Assembly: GCA_003194525.1 (NCBI GenBank)
Contig: NBIV01000187.1
Span: forward strand, 1-64,000
Source: Gracilariopsis chorda
Taxonomy: Eukaryota > Rhodophyta > Florideophyceae > Gracilariales > Gracilariaceae
DNA: 64,000 nucleotides
Direction: 5' to 3'
Shown: positions 48,848 through 60,018 of the stretch, piece after piece
How positions within the stretch are numbered: the stretch's first letter is position 1
How the letters are laid out: the number at the start of each line of letters is the position of its first letter
Made by a program: the position numbers and the translations under genes
Notes under the pieces: generated by a model
The model's input: only the letters and a program-made list of their open reading frames with translations
Database searches by the model: none
What the model was told of the DNA's origin: nothing

Positions 48848-49203
48848 TGGTCGCGTACGACGCGCGGAGGAAATGAATGGGACTCGCAGCTGTGCGAGAA
48901 CGGCAAGAACACGAATACAAACCCTCAAAAGACTGTCTGAGGTTGCCCCCTTCCTCCAAGGCCACTTCGTCTTGGAGGTCGAGGTTTTATTCTGCGCTCC
49001 AGTTCCGCACAGAGCCTCTCGCAGTCTGCTGCGTAGGGTTCTCTGTGTGGTAACTTCTGAAATCCACCTACGACTGCGTAGGTTGCCCGCGCATGCTCTA
49101 TCAAAATCAAAGTAATTCAATTCGATACTACATTGGATAACGCTGGTTGCCCGATTGGCGTAGACTGCATCAACTACCGCTGTCGAATATTCTCGGTGCA
49201 TCA
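48848..49203 (-). repeat. 5' LTR of the 356-bp-LTR Gypsy
   Basis: Partner of 43,809-44,164 with the same ends and length and about 93% identity. Confidence 0.9.
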
Positions 49204-49222
49204 ACAGTCAGATGGACGCTAG
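49204..49222. mobile_element. Short AT-rich transposon, right tip
   Basis: ACAGTCAGATGGACGCTAG is the outer end of the element begun at 43,165, separated from it by the Gypsy insertion and followed by CTAT. Confidence 0.5.
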
Positions 49223-49226
49223 CTAT

Positions 49227-49385
49227 GCTACCATGAGACGTGCAATCGCTCCCTTCTCCGAATGCCGTCTGTTTTCCACTTTCTTGCGCAAAGCCTCTGG
49301 GGCAGCCGCCTATTTATTGTTATTGCACAGCAGCAAATGGGTGGATATTGTGGCGACGTCCAAGGGATGGCCGTAATTTGTCCGT
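49227..49385. other. Short unique stretch between two elements
   Basis: About 160 bases between the short transposon tip and the TCCGT target of the chromodomain Gypsy. It probably continues at 56,921-57,028 beyond that element. No gene is seen. Confidence 0.4.
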
Positions 49386-50037
49386 TGTCAGGAACAGAGG
49401 TGCAGTGGTTAAATTGGTTGGAAGTGGATGATGATGATCCGAGTTAGAAGTTCGGAACATCCATCGGGTTTTATATAGAGTTTCTAGTCTAGTTCTATCA
49501 GTGCCACTAGTCGATGAGAATTTGTTCGAGTTAAACGGTATGATGCTTGGTGTTCGTGCTGGCCTCCGTACGCGACTGGTTTACCGGGTTCAGTGACAGA
49601 TCTAGTCGTTTGATGACTTGGCAAATTCCATCAATGCTGATGACTTGTCATCAGACGAGGTCTTGATGATCTGGCATGAACCCAGGGTGCCAGTGATGAC
49701 TTGGCACGACTCCCTCGGGAATCTTTCATGACCGTTCGATCCTTTCTGTACTGTGTGAAGTGTCTGTCAACGTTGTGAGTAGTAAGCAACTTGTACTTTA
49801 GAGCCAATATGTCCACTTGGTCAACCAAGACTTCTCTGACACGAACATGTTGTCATGTCATTTTGACAGGGTGTCACGAAGATGTCAACTCGGCTTTGAG
49901 GCCAGTTTGGTATGGCAAATGGGTAACCGATTTCTTCAGCAGATCGAGTAGAATAAACATAGCTGGTTTTTGCACGTTAGAACTGATGCTATAGCCAACT
50001 ATACTCAAAGAAAGGTAAATAAGAACTAATTATAACA
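49386..50037 (-). repeat. 3' LTR of the chromodomain Gypsy
   Basis: On the plus strand it starts TGTCAGGAACAGAGG and ends AATTATAACA. TCCGT precedes it at 49,381-49,385. Confidence 0.93.
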
Positions 50038-50086
50038 TCAATCTCCCCTAACTTTAGAGTCGACCCGACTCGTGACAAAGATTTTC

Positions 50087-50542
50087 TTAGACTCGCACAA
50101 ACCCAGGTTTGGGGGGAACGGGGAATAGGTCGCGCTGACTTTCAGGTTCCAAGGTGAATGGGACTTGATTTTCATCCTCGAAGCTTTTCAGGATTTCACC
50201 AATTTTCTCCGTAAAATTTCGTTCACCCGTGAGGTGTCCATAACGTGCGACCATATAGTAGAAGATATGCATTTCGAACGTATCGTTTAAAATCGTCAGA
50301 ATTCCTCCATCATACTTGAAGAAGAGTCGGTGCAGCAGTATGTCATTCTCGTCGGTGTAGAAGGGTCCACGGTTTTGTGCGAATGAGAACGAGATATGGC
50401 AGGCTGCCCAGCAAAGACGTAGCCTGATTGCTTTAATGCTAGTGATTTCACCCATCCAGTGGTATAACGATCTTCCGCGGAGGTTGATATTGTTGTAAAA
50501 TTCTCTCGCGTCTTCGACATTAGAGTTCTGATTCATCTTCAA
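50087..50542 (-). CDS. Unknown ORF between integrase and 3' LTR of the Gypsy element
   Basis: A 151-residue frame on the element's coding strand, immediately after the integrase-chromodomain region. It contains aromatic-rich stretches and a Pro-rich tail (FPVPPKPGFV). I see no membrane segment or signal, so it does not look like an envelope protein. Function is not recognised. Confidence 0.45.
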   Translation of the reverse strand: MKMNQNSNVEDAREFYNNINLRGRSLYHWMGEITSIKAIRLRLCWAACHISFSFAQNRGPFYTDENDILLHRLFFKYDGGILTILNDTFEMHIFYYMVARYGHLTGERNFTEKIGEILKSFEDENQVPFTLEPESQRDLFPVPPKPGFVRV

Positions 50543-53500
50543 GGTTTATTGAGACAGGGATTAGTTCCTTCTCAATATGAGTCCGTTCGCCTTTTGATAC
50601 TGCTGGATAAGTGCTTTGCAGTTCGTGAACTCTCTTTCTTTCATCCAAGTGTTCTCATGACTTGGGTATCCAAGCCATTTGACAAGAAATTCAAATCGTC
50701 TGGCCCGTTTTCTGTGGTTGACAATACATTCTACTTCATATTCTTCTGTCCCATCCTTCAATGTTACCGGGGTGAGATGATCTGGCTCGGGACGGATTGC
50801 TTTGTCTTCTCGGTAAGGCTTGAGAACACTAGCACGGAACACATTATGAATTTTTGACTTCAGTGTGTGACTCAAGTCTAGACGAAATGTTACTGGACCA
50901 AGTTTTTCTGTGATCCTGAACGGTCCACAGTATCCGACTCGTAGTTTAAACTTTTTTCCCATGTGGTCCGCATTGAGGTTTTTTGTGGACAACATGACTT
51001 TCTGTCCCACTTGAAATGTGCAGAGGGACCGATTCGTATCGGTGTATGGCTTGGAGTAACGGTTCAGTTTTTCAATCTGTGTTCTTGCTTCAATGGTTGC
51101 TTGCTTCATGGTTTCGATGAACTTCAGAGCTGCATCATTTTCTGAAATGATAGTATCGAGCGGTAGTACTCTTGGGTGGTCCCCATACGTTACGAAGAAG
51201 GGGGTCAACTTTGTAGTTGAGTTCTCTGACGAGTTGTATGCGACATCGAATTCTATGAGATGTTCATCCCAATTAGATTGCTTAAGTTTGACGTATGCTC
51301 TAATCATTTCTTCAATTTGTTTGTTCACTACCTCGGTTTGACCATCTTTCTGTGAGTGATATGCTGTTGATGTCCTTATCTTAGTACGGACGAGACGGAA
51401 TAGTTCCTTCCAAAAGTTGCTTTTAAAAATCTTGTCCCTGTCGGAGATAATTATTTCGGAGAGACCATGATGTCTGGACTGCAGTGACATCTGATGTTGT
51501 GGGGATGATTCTGATCAACTTGGATAGGCGGTCTACTACTAAGTAGAATGCACTATTCCCATGTTTCGTTTTGGAAGGCGGTGTGATGAAGTCTATTGTA
51601 GTTGGGGCCCACTTCTCTTTCGAAGGAGTTGGTGGTTGTAGTTGACCCTGGGGTTTCTTGGTTCCTGAGTTCGTTTCTTGACACTTCAGACATGAGTCGA
51701 CCTATTCCTTAATCGTTTGGCGTAACGATTTCCAGTAGTATAGTCTCCGAATCTTTTCATATGTTTTCTTAAATGCTAGTTGAGCTGATATAGGTCGATC
51801 TTGGTAGTCTTGTAATATCTTTAGTCTTACTTCTCCTTTTGGTACTCAGAATCGTCCTTCCCTATACAAAAATCCGTTTCGTTTGTAGAATAGGCCCTGT
51901 GGAGGTTTTTATAGGTTTCTGAATTCCTTGTCGTTTATATATCTGTTGATGAATGCGCACGTATCCTTCTTGGATACTTCACCAAGCTGGGATATATCAT
52001 TGACTTTGGAGGTTCTGATAATTGCTTCCTGAAGTAGTGACCGGTTAATTACTTCAGAGTTCTCAGCGTGTTTCGGTTATCTTGAAAGAGCATCTGCGAC
52101 AACGTTGGACTTCCCTTTGATCGGCTGAAAACATAAGTCAAATTCAACGATTTTTTTCCAGCCAGCTTACCTGTCTTTGAGACTGGTTCTGTTGAGATTC
52201 TAGATACTTCAAAGGGTAGTGGTCAGTGTAAACTGTAAAGTTTTGGCCATAAAGACACACTCTCCATGTTCTCAACGTGTCTATTACCCCCCAAGAGTTC
52301 TCTTTCGTGGGCTGCGTAACCTTGTTCGGCGGCGTTTAATGTTCTTGATGAAAATGCTACAGGTCGTTTAACATTGTTTTCAACCTGTTCCATAACGGCT
52401 CCAATGGCATATTGAGAAGCGTCATTAGTAACGATGATGGGTAATTTTGGGTCAAAGTGCCTTAGTACTGGGGTTCTCCTGATAGCTTTCTTCAAGGAAT
52501 CAAAACTTTGAGCTTGTTCTTGTTTCCATTCAAATTCAGATATTCCGCATAGTGTGGTCAAGGGTTTCGATATTTCGGAACAGTTCTTGATATACCTTCG
52601 GTAGTAGTTTACTAATCCCAGGAATGCCTGGACGTCGGTCTTGGTTTTAGGTGTACTCCAATTGAGGATTGAATCAACCTTCTGCGCCTCGACGGATATA
52701 CCTTCTGCACTCACAATGTGTCCAAGATACTCAACTTTCTGCTTCATAAATTCACACTTTGAAAGCTTCCCATAAAGCTTGTGCTCGCGAAGTTTGTTGA
52801 GTACACATCTGAGATGCTTCAGATGTTCTTCTTTGTTCTTACTATAGATAAGAAATTCATCTAGATATACTAAGACGAACAGGTCTATGTATTCTCTCAG
52901 TACCGTATCCATCAGGCTCATAAATGAAGCTGGTGCGTTGGTAAGACCAAAACGAAGTACAAGAAACTCAAAGTCACCGTATCTTGTACGGAAGGCTGTT
53001 CTCGGAATTGACTGTTCTGAAAGTCTTATTTGATGATATCCTGAACGAAGATCTATTTTTGAAAATATTCTAGCGCCACTTAGCTGATCGAATACGTCAT
53101 CAATCCGGGGTACGGGGTAACTATTCTTCACCGTTAGTTTGTCTAATCCTCGATAGTCAATGCATAGTCTCAATGCTCCATCTTTCTTGGCGACGAATAG
53201 TACGGGTGCACCCCAAGAGCTTGAACTTGGTCGGATGAAACCCTGTTGAATTAGTTCATCGAGCTGCTTACGTAGTTCTGTAATTTCTTTATCTGACATT
53301 CGATATACTGCTTTTTTGAGTGGCGTAGAGCCTGGCAGTAGGTCGATATGAAAATCTCGTTCTCACTGCGGGGGTAGTCCTTTTGGGAGTTGGTCTGGAA
53401 ATACATCTTCAAATTCACCTAACAATGACTTTAGGTTTGGGTTTTGTACGTCTGTATTTTCTTGTTGATTTTGGGGGGCGTACAAGAACCGCAAATACTG

Positions 53501-55390
53501 GTAACTTCTTCTGTATGCATTTCTTCATAGTGTTGATTGTTGTCATGTTGTTCCTTCGTTTCCACGTAGCGTTAATGACAACTTGTTTATTTTCGTGGGG
53601 AAATGATATGAGATTGCTTCGGTGGTTGACATAGGGGGTGTACTGGTGAAGCCAGTTTTCTCCAAGGATTGCGTCATATCCGTACAATGGGCAGATGGCG
53701 AACCGTCTCTTCTCTTTGAGGTGTCCTATTTCCAATGTAACACCATCTTTATCAGTCTCTTCTAGAATGGTAGTTGATCCATTCGCCATCTCTGCTTGGT
53801 AGTTCGTTTTGACTGTTGGAATTCCAACGCTTTTAACGAAAGCCTTTGAAAGGTAGCTGATTTCGGATCCGTTATCGAACAACACTTTACAGATTTTTCC
53901 GTTTACGCGTACTTGCGCAAGTAACAGTCCTGGGGCTGGGGTTTCAAATGGTGATGCAAGGTTTGACGTTAAAAGTCTGTATTTCTTGTGGTCTAATTTG
54001 GTATTCGCACTCGGGTGTTTCGTGCGTTCTTCGACCTTGACATAAGTCGTGGAGATCCTGGTTGTTTCTGTGGGTACGGTGGTTTCAACTGGAACTGACG
54101 AATTTTGAGTCAGTTCCTCTGAGATTTTTTTGGGCAGCGCGGGTCGTTTGCTCTGTGCCCTGGTCCTCTGGAACGGAAACAAAGTCCGTTCTTGTGGCAG
54201 TGTTCTCTGGCTTCTACGGTAAGCTTTTCTAACTTCACGTTTCCAATTTACATTGGTACCGGTCCTTTATTATGCCGGTGGCCTCCCGCTCCTCTGCCAA
54301 ATCTACTGGAACCCCCTCTATTGTACGCTGACTCGACTCTTTCCGCATCTTTCATCGCATCTGGGACAGAGTTTTATTCCTTGGTACAAAGCTCTTTCCA
54401 AATAAAGCTCTTCAGACCTCTTGTGTATCTGTCTATCTGTTCTTCCATATTGATATTAGGAATATCCAGTATGATCTTCAGAAAATCTTCATTGTACTAC
54501 TGGACGTCTTTCATTTGTTTCCACTTGCTCAGTTTATCACGAGCAAGTGTTTCCTTGTTCAATACTCTGAAGCAGGTCTCCAAACCGTCAAATAGCTCGT
54601 CAAGTGTGGTGAGGTCTAGTTCCATTTTTTACTTGGGCGAGGTACCACTCGTGAGCTGCTCTACCCATATAGCTGAGCGCTATGGGAAGTGCTTTGTCGT
54701 TTGAGGTTCCTTCCAGATAGTTCCAGACATGTGTGATCCAACTATCAATGTTCTGCTTTCCATTAAACACAGGCGGTTTATTGATCTTTGGTGCAGAAGA
54801 AGATTCGCCTCTAGAACTCAGGAGGAGGGTGAGAGCGGACTCGAGCGATGAGATATTCTGTTCGGCTTCTCTTTCCAGTCTTTCCATTCTACCACGTGTA
54901 TCTTCCAGCACTCGTCCCAGATTTTGGATAATCTGGTTTGCGCGGGACTGCATTGAGGGCGCAGTATTGCTTGGAGTGCTCGACACTGCGCGGAATCAAG
55001 TGAAACAAAAAACCTATCCAAATGGGTCGGACTTTCGAGCCACAAATTTGGATCTCGTTAATTATATTGCAAAACTTTTCGGAGTTCTGCCAGAATAAAA
55101 CAGTACGATGTGATAAAGTGGTTTCAAGAAATCAATCGGAAGTTCGAGGTCTCGAGTTCGAACCCTTCGCTGTAAGAACGTGGAAGCGTGTCGGAGTGGC
55201 TAAAGTAGAGTTTCTTGAGCTGAGGTTACCAGGGGTGAAGAGGTTGGGAAGATAGTAAGACCTGTACGGTTACTTCTCCCTTGACAAAGCTTGGTAATCT
55301 TGGCGCAGTGGGAGCTTGAAAACAGCCACAAACGGTAGCTTAAAGGGTAGAACGACCAATTTTTATTTTTTGCAGACTGTGTTTACTGGG

Positions 55391-56119
55391 TTAAAAACGG
55401 CCGTTGAAGTGTTTCTGTTGACGCCTTTGTTCCTTTTCTTTAGCCAGACGATGCTTGTTACCTCTGCGGTGGCCCTCGTAATGTTTCCAGTTGTTGAACG
55501 ACGGTATACGGCAAATAAAACAACCAGGTGGTGACGTCTTTGACAAAACCTTATTTCTGTGTTTGGTTCCGTGGAGATGTTCCTCAAGTTGTACGTGGCT
55601 GTTGAAGCGTAAATTGCAGTCGTCACATCTAGGTGTATAAAGCCGACGACGAAGTGTACGCTTTCTTCTGCGACGAATACGATCGTTTGCCACATGGTAG
55701 AGGTTAATGCTTCCGGCGTCACTGATCGGCAGGACACGTCTGTGGTTCTGATTGGCGGAGTCGTACGCTTGACGAATACTTTCCCCGACTGTTTGGACTC
55801 CTGTAGGTTTGTCTACAATTGAAGTTGGTTGAAGTTCGTCTGAGGCTTTTGGGGCTATGTCCACTGGCTCGGAAGATGGTGGTTGACTACGAGGCGTGTG
55901 GGGTTCAAGCGAAACGAGGATGTCGAATGGTTCGGGTGAAGGCGTACGGGGTTCGAAGGAGAAGATGCGGTCAGCTACGGGGGTCCCAGGGTCAGCGAGG
56001 TTCACAGGTGGTGGCGGCGGCGGTGTTGACTGTGGTTCGGAGAATATGTCGGTGTCGGTGTACACCGATGGCGAGGACGGCGGTACCCTGGATGGGAGTA
56101 TTGGGCTCACTGGAAACAC
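55391..56119 (-). CDS. Zinc-finger ORF between 5' LTR and gag of the Gypsy element
   Basis: This is a 242-residue frame on the element's coding strand. The first 110 residues are Pro/Ser/Glu-rich (PPPPPP run) and probably disordered. A basic patch RIRRRRKRTLRRR at about 147-159 precedes two U1/matrin-like C2H2 fingers: CDDCNLRFNSHVQLEEHLHGTKH, whose key residues are C-x2-C...H-x5-H, and CFICRIPSFNNWKHYEGHRRGNKH with the same spacing. Such fingers usually bind RNA or nucleic acid ends. It could be a captured host gene or a leader protein used by the element. It is part of a fossil element and its role is unknown. Confidence 0.65.
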   Translation of the reverse strand: MFPVSPILPSRVPPSSPSVYTDTDIFSEPQSTPPPPPPVNLADPGTPVADRIFSFEPRTPSPEPFDILVSLEPHTPRSQPPSSEPVDIAPKASDELQPTSIVDKPTGVQTVGESIRQAYDSANQNHRRVLPISDAGSINLYHVANDRIRRRRKRTLRRRLYTPRCDDCNLRFNSHVQLEEHLHGTKHRNKVLSKTSPPGCFICRIPSFNNWKHYEGHRRGNKHRLAKEKEQRRQQKHFNGRF

Positions 56120-56263
56120 ACAATTGGTCAGAAATCAACAGTCAGTATGATCTGGATCTCTGTGGCTCATCCAAACTTGGGGAATTTTATGTAGCAAAAT
56201 CCACCAAGGCTGGATGGTCACCAGTTTCAGGTAAGCGCGATACTAACTTGCAAATGCTACCAA

Positions 56264-56915
56264 TGTTAGGAACAGAAGTGCAATGGTTGAATTGGTTGGA
56301 AGTGGATGATGATGATCCGAGTTAGAAGTTCGGAACATCCATCGGGATTTATATAGAGTTGCTAGTGTATTTCTATCAGTTCCACTAGTCGATGAGAATT
56401 CGTTCGAGTTAAACGGTATGATGCTTGGTGTTCGTGCTGGCCTCCGTACGCGACTGGTTTACCGGGTTCAGTGCCAGATCTAGTCGTTTGATGACTTGGC
56501 AAATTCCATCAATGCTGATGACTTGTCATCAGACGAGGTCTTGATGATCTGGCATGAACCCAGGGTGCCAGTGATGACTTGGCACGACTCCCTCGGGAAT
56601 CTTTCATGACCGTTCGATCCTTTCTGTACTGTATGAAGTGTCTGTCAACGTTGTGAGTAGTAAGCAACTTGTACTTTAGAGCCAATATGTCCACTTGGTC
56701 AACCAAGACTTCTCTGACACGAACATGTTTTCATGTCATTTTGACAGGGTGTCATGAAGATGTCAACTCGGCTTTGAGGCCAGTTTGGTATGGCAAATGG
56801 GTAACCGATTTCTTCAGCAGATCGAGTAGAATAAACATAGCTGGTTTTTGCACGTTAGAACTGATGCTATAGCCAACTATACTCAAAGAAAGGTAAATAA
56901 GAACTAATTATAACA
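56264..56915 (-). repeat. 5' LTR of the chromodomain Gypsy
   Basis: Partner of 49,386-50,037. TCCGT follows at 56,916-56,920. Just inside, the minus strand reads TTGGTAGCATTTGC, which has the TGG of a tRNA primer-binding site; the tRNA is not identified. Confidence 0.93.
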
Positions 56916-57222
56916 TCCGTTCAGGTTTTCAGAAGAGAAGATGAGTTGAGCTACACGCTCCGCCCCTTCATTAACCCCGTGGCTGATACGCGCTACTCTC
57001 GAATATCACAGTTGCAAACCATAACTAAGGCCCTGTATACATTAAGACAGACCCAGGACAGAAGGGGGACATTAAACGCAGCTAATTTTTCCCCGCGACA
57101 TTTTCCACCCGAGCGGACAATTTCCCGCCAATGTAGAAACAGCCAACGCCCTTGCTGCTCCTTTTCTCGGGAAACCAAAACCCGACTCCCCTCTCTACTC
57201 TACGCTCATTGCATATAACGCA

Positions 57223-57881
57223 ATGCCTTCAGCGGCATTGAGTACTATGTTCCTTCTACATTCACACATGGCTTCGCTTCGTAACCTTAACATGAGCGCC
57301 ACACCTGACATTCCAGACATTGCGAGCGTCTTGGCGGTCTGCTCCAATGATCGTGAAGAATCCCCAACATCGACCTCAAATGCATCTTCGCATCAATTGA
57401 CCAAAACACCAGCACACCGTACTGTTTCAGTAGATGATAATTCACAGTGCAAAAGCAAAAAACCACGGGCTCCCAACATTACGACGAAAAAACCGTACAA
57501 ATATTGTTCTAAATGATGTCCAACGCCGGCTATGGAGACCGCAAACAACAAAAAAAGAGATTCAAAGAAGTGTTTGTAAAGGCAACGAAACTAGCAGAAC
57601 AGGAACGTGGGATCAAACGCACCGCTGAAGAATGGCAGAAAAAGTTTACCAGAATTAAACAAGAATACTCTGCTTTCACTACCGAGCTCGCACAAACAGG
57701 CAGAGACAGAGATGACGAGAACTTTTTTCAGACACCACAGTATTTCGAGTTGATGCCTGAGATTGAAGAATACAAAGCAAGCCATCATCCCCTGGCTGTT
57801 TGTTCCACAGACGCAGTAGGTCGATTGGCAGATTCTTCGCTTTCTACTTCCCGAAAGAAAGCAAAGCTTTCTCACATTTAG
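57223..57881 (+). pseudogene. Harbinger Myb/SANT-like DNA-binding protein (frame-shifted)
   Basis: Two overlapping frames join at 57,513-57,516. The first (97 residues) is Ser/Thr-rich. The second (122 residues) has the trihelix-like pattern KRTAEEWQKKFTRIKQEYSAF...LAQTGRD, then a FF..ELMPEIEEY segment, as in the accessory protein that helps Harbinger transposase enter the nucleus and bind DNA. A basic run KKRFKE precedes it. The frame change at the overlap suggests decay, though a small intron cannot be excluded. Confidence 0.6.
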
Positions 57882-58203
57882 ATGCTAGAATCGTACTGCG
57901 AAGCCCAAAAAAAGCGCCACAAGGTTCTTGTGGACGAACTGAAACGTGGTAACGAAGAGCGCGCAAAAGTCTGAAATGCTCTAAAATAGCTTTTGCGCAA
58001 GTTCTAGGCCAGTTTCTCTAGTTCATCAATGGTATAATAAAGCAATGCCTCTCTTTGCTTTTCCACTGCAAAGTTTCAGCGGTGACAGTGTCTTCATCCT
58101 CAAAAAACTCATCTTGTGTTAGAAGAAGTCTTCAAATTCGCCACCGTGCAGGCACATTTTCTGCAACGTCATGCACGCTATGCACAAACTTGTGATTTCT
58201 TCT

Positions 58204-59262
58204 TCATGTTGGAGCCGAACACCCTTCCTTTAGTGTCAAAAACCTGTGCTTCAACACGCCAAAAGCGCACTCTACAGGTTTCGTGGTTTGACCGGCAAGG
58301 TTATTCCAATACTTTAGAACGTTTACCGCTTGCTCTCGTATACTAGTTGTTTTCATCATATTCATATATTGAGTAAAGGCACAACCTTCTATAAGATACG
58401 GGCGCACAGAAATATCTGCGATTTGCAAATCTGGGATGTCGGTTCCCAACCATGTTCCATTGCCAATATTAGCCTTTAGACTGCTTCTGTAAAAAATGAT
58501 AGATTCCCCAAGCACTCCAGGACGTTCAAAATCAGCATATCTGAATCTATGGTCTGCAGTTACAACTGCCAATATCACAATGCTAGGGTAAGTCTTATAG
58601 CAAAGGTACTCATAAAATTGTTCGTTTGGGAAAGACACCCACTTCACATGAGTACCATCCACAGAACTCACACAATATAGAAGAATAGCAATGTCTTTAA
58701 AGCCCTTAATTTCGGATGCAACTTTCTCCTTCTCAACTGGAAACGTAATGAAATTTGAGAATGTCAGTGCGATAGCTTCAGAAACCTCAGATACGATGGA
58801 GCTAACACAGATGGTTTCAAGTCCGAGCTAACACACCGTTCTTTCGCAGGTCGATCCCCCAGAGTACAAAACAAACCTGGCATTTTAGATCTCTGCAGAC
58901 CGAGCTTGCCTAAATCTAGTGTGATTACGCTCTATTGCAGGCCTTAGTTCGTTTGCTAGTCAGACTAATATTGAATAAGGAACACGAAACATTTTCGTCT
59001 ATGAAGTAGAGAGCAAGAAATCTGTAGATAAAGCGTACGTAAAGAACCAGTTACGATTGTTGCACAATCATTGCCACGCTCGGCCGGAAAGTCCATGTCT
59101 TCGATCGTTTTCTTGCAAAACAATGAGAATTACATCATCGCCTGTTGCCTGCAAAAGAGCGTTTACCGTTTGACTGTCGTCATCTACACAAAGAAGTGCA
59201 TCGAGAGCTGCTAGAAGCTTGCGACGCCTATCTGGGATGTCCATTGCAAACAAGTGTGGCAT
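58204..59262 (-). pseudogene. Harbinger transposase (DDE_Tnp_4-like), decayed
   Basis: The clearest part is 58,671-58,204 (155 residues): SSVDGTHVKW with the first Asp, YPSIVILAVVTADHRFRYADFERPG, and VECAFGVLKHRF with the final Glu. The second acidic site, normally HD in a G-x2-HD motif, reads GE (VLGES), so a catalytic residue is probably changed. A 64-residue frame at 59,262-59,068 may be the N-terminus. The stretch between is not open. Confidence 0.65.
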
Positions 59263-59425
59263 CAGAGTGTCTACAGCTTGTACCCGCTGACAGAACGACC
59301 CTAAGATCGCGCCGTCTTGGACACGGACAGGTCAAAATTCAAAATGTCGTAAGAGAAGGGAATCCGACGGTTTTCTGGGGATTTTGACATTATGCTCCGT
59401 GGTCTGTCCTAATGTAGAACTGGCC

Positions 59426-59700
59426 AAATCGAAGACCAGTTCTTAGATATATAATAATAAGATAAACAAAATATTGGTATTGATAATACGAAAGAGATTA
59501 CTATGAATATTAAAATTATTGAATATTCAGTAAGGATTAATTTCATCGTGATTTTAGGGTAATCAATTAAAAATTTATGAAACTCCTGCAATTAATAATA
59601 CTCATCCTAATGATAAGGGAAAAAATATTTTTCAACCTAATCTCATCAATTGATCATAGCAATATCTCGGAAATGCAGAAACTTGTCTATCCGCCCGGAT
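59426..59700 (-). pseudogene. Nuclear copy of mitochondrial DNA (nad1 3' end and nad3 5' end)
   Basis: On the minus strand an AT-rich stretch encodes AFPRYCYDQLMRLGWK and PLSLGWVLL, the conserved C-terminus of NADH dehydrogenase subunit 1, with both Trp codons as TGA. nad1 ends near 59,554. Seven bases later an ATG (59,546) opens MKLILTEYSIILIFIVISF, the N-terminus of subunit 3, for about 38 residues until the Harbinger terminus. In the standard code the nad1 part has stops, so it is not a nuclear gene. One further stop in nad1 and a few extra residues near its start show decay. Confidence 0.8.
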
Positions 59701-60018
59701 GTAATGTTACCAAATGATTATTTTTTGAAGGTTTTGAATCTTTCATACACGCGTCAGAAACGGTGTTTTTGAATCAAAAGTACGTTTTTGATATCAAAAA
59801 AGCCGGTTTTCTGAAGCTCTGTAGTAAATTAGCCATATTTCACAAGCACATCTCTATCAACCCATTTGGTTGTCTTAAGTTTCTGCTTCTCACCTAGCAT
59901 AAACAACAGAAGCTTAGAATTTTTGCTATACAAAAACATGTTGCAAAACTTATACGGACTACAAAAGGCAAAAAATTCCGATCAAAATAACTAAAATTAA
60001 ACGTAAAGTTGATTGTTT
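59701..60018. other. AT-rich stretch, no gene
   Basis: No coding region seen. It lies between the mitochondrial insert and a transposon terminus and resembles the AT-rich interior of the short transposon at 43.2-43.8 kb only in composition. Confidence 0.35.

Larger units (their letters stand above)
43809..49203 (-). mobile_element. Gypsy LTR retrotransposon fossil with 356-bp LTRs
   Basis: LTRs at 43,809-44,164 (3') and 48,848-49,203 (5') read TGATG...CGACCA on the minus strand. They differ at about 25 positions by eye (about 93% identical). Parts from high to low coordinates are gag (48.8-48.0 kb), protease region (47.9-47.3), reverse transcriptase (46.9-46.3), RNase H (46.1-45.6) and integrase (45.3-44.2). 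This order is Ty3/Gypsy. It is broken, with about eight breaks. No clean target duplication was found. It sits inside the end of the short AT-rich transposon. Confidence 0.92.
49386..56915 (-). mobile_element. Chromodomain Gypsy (chromovirus) fossil with 652-bp LTRs and extra ORFs
   Basis: LTRs at 49,386-50,037 (3') and 56,264-56,915 (5') are flanked by the exact target duplication TCCGT and differ at about 14 positions (about 98% identical), so it is fairly young. Parts from high to low coordinates are a zinc-finger frame (56.1-55.4 kb), gag (from about 55.0), protease (54.2-53.4, FDNGSEISYLS), reverse transcriptase (53.3-52.2), RNase H region, integrase ending in a chromodomain (51.5-50.6, FLVKWLGYPSHENTW), and an extra frame (50.5-50.1). 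It has roughly five breaks. The frames before gag and after integrase are not standard for Gypsy. Confidence 0.94.
57029..59425. mobile_element. Decayed PIF/Harbinger transposon
   Basis: Candidate terminal repeats start GGCC at 57,029 and, inverted, at 59,425, and share ACATTA(A/G)GACAGACC about ten bases in. Flanking triplets are TAA and AAA, close to the TWA target typical of the superfamily. Inside are a Myb/SANT-like gene on the plus strand and a DDE_Tnp_4-type transposase on the minus strand facing each other, the classic two-gene plan. Both genes are damaged. Confidence 0.72.

Noticed and set aside
43809-49203. A target duplication around the 356-bp-LTR Gypsy
   Set aside because: The five bases on each side (CGTGT and ACAGT) do not match, so none is claimed.
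55140-55215. T-arm-like GAGTTCGAACCC upstream of an A-box-like GTCGGAGTGGCTAA, the order of a permuted tRNA as known in some red algae
   Set aside because: The T stem has mismatches and the candidate acceptor halves do not pair. It lies inside a Gypsy leader.
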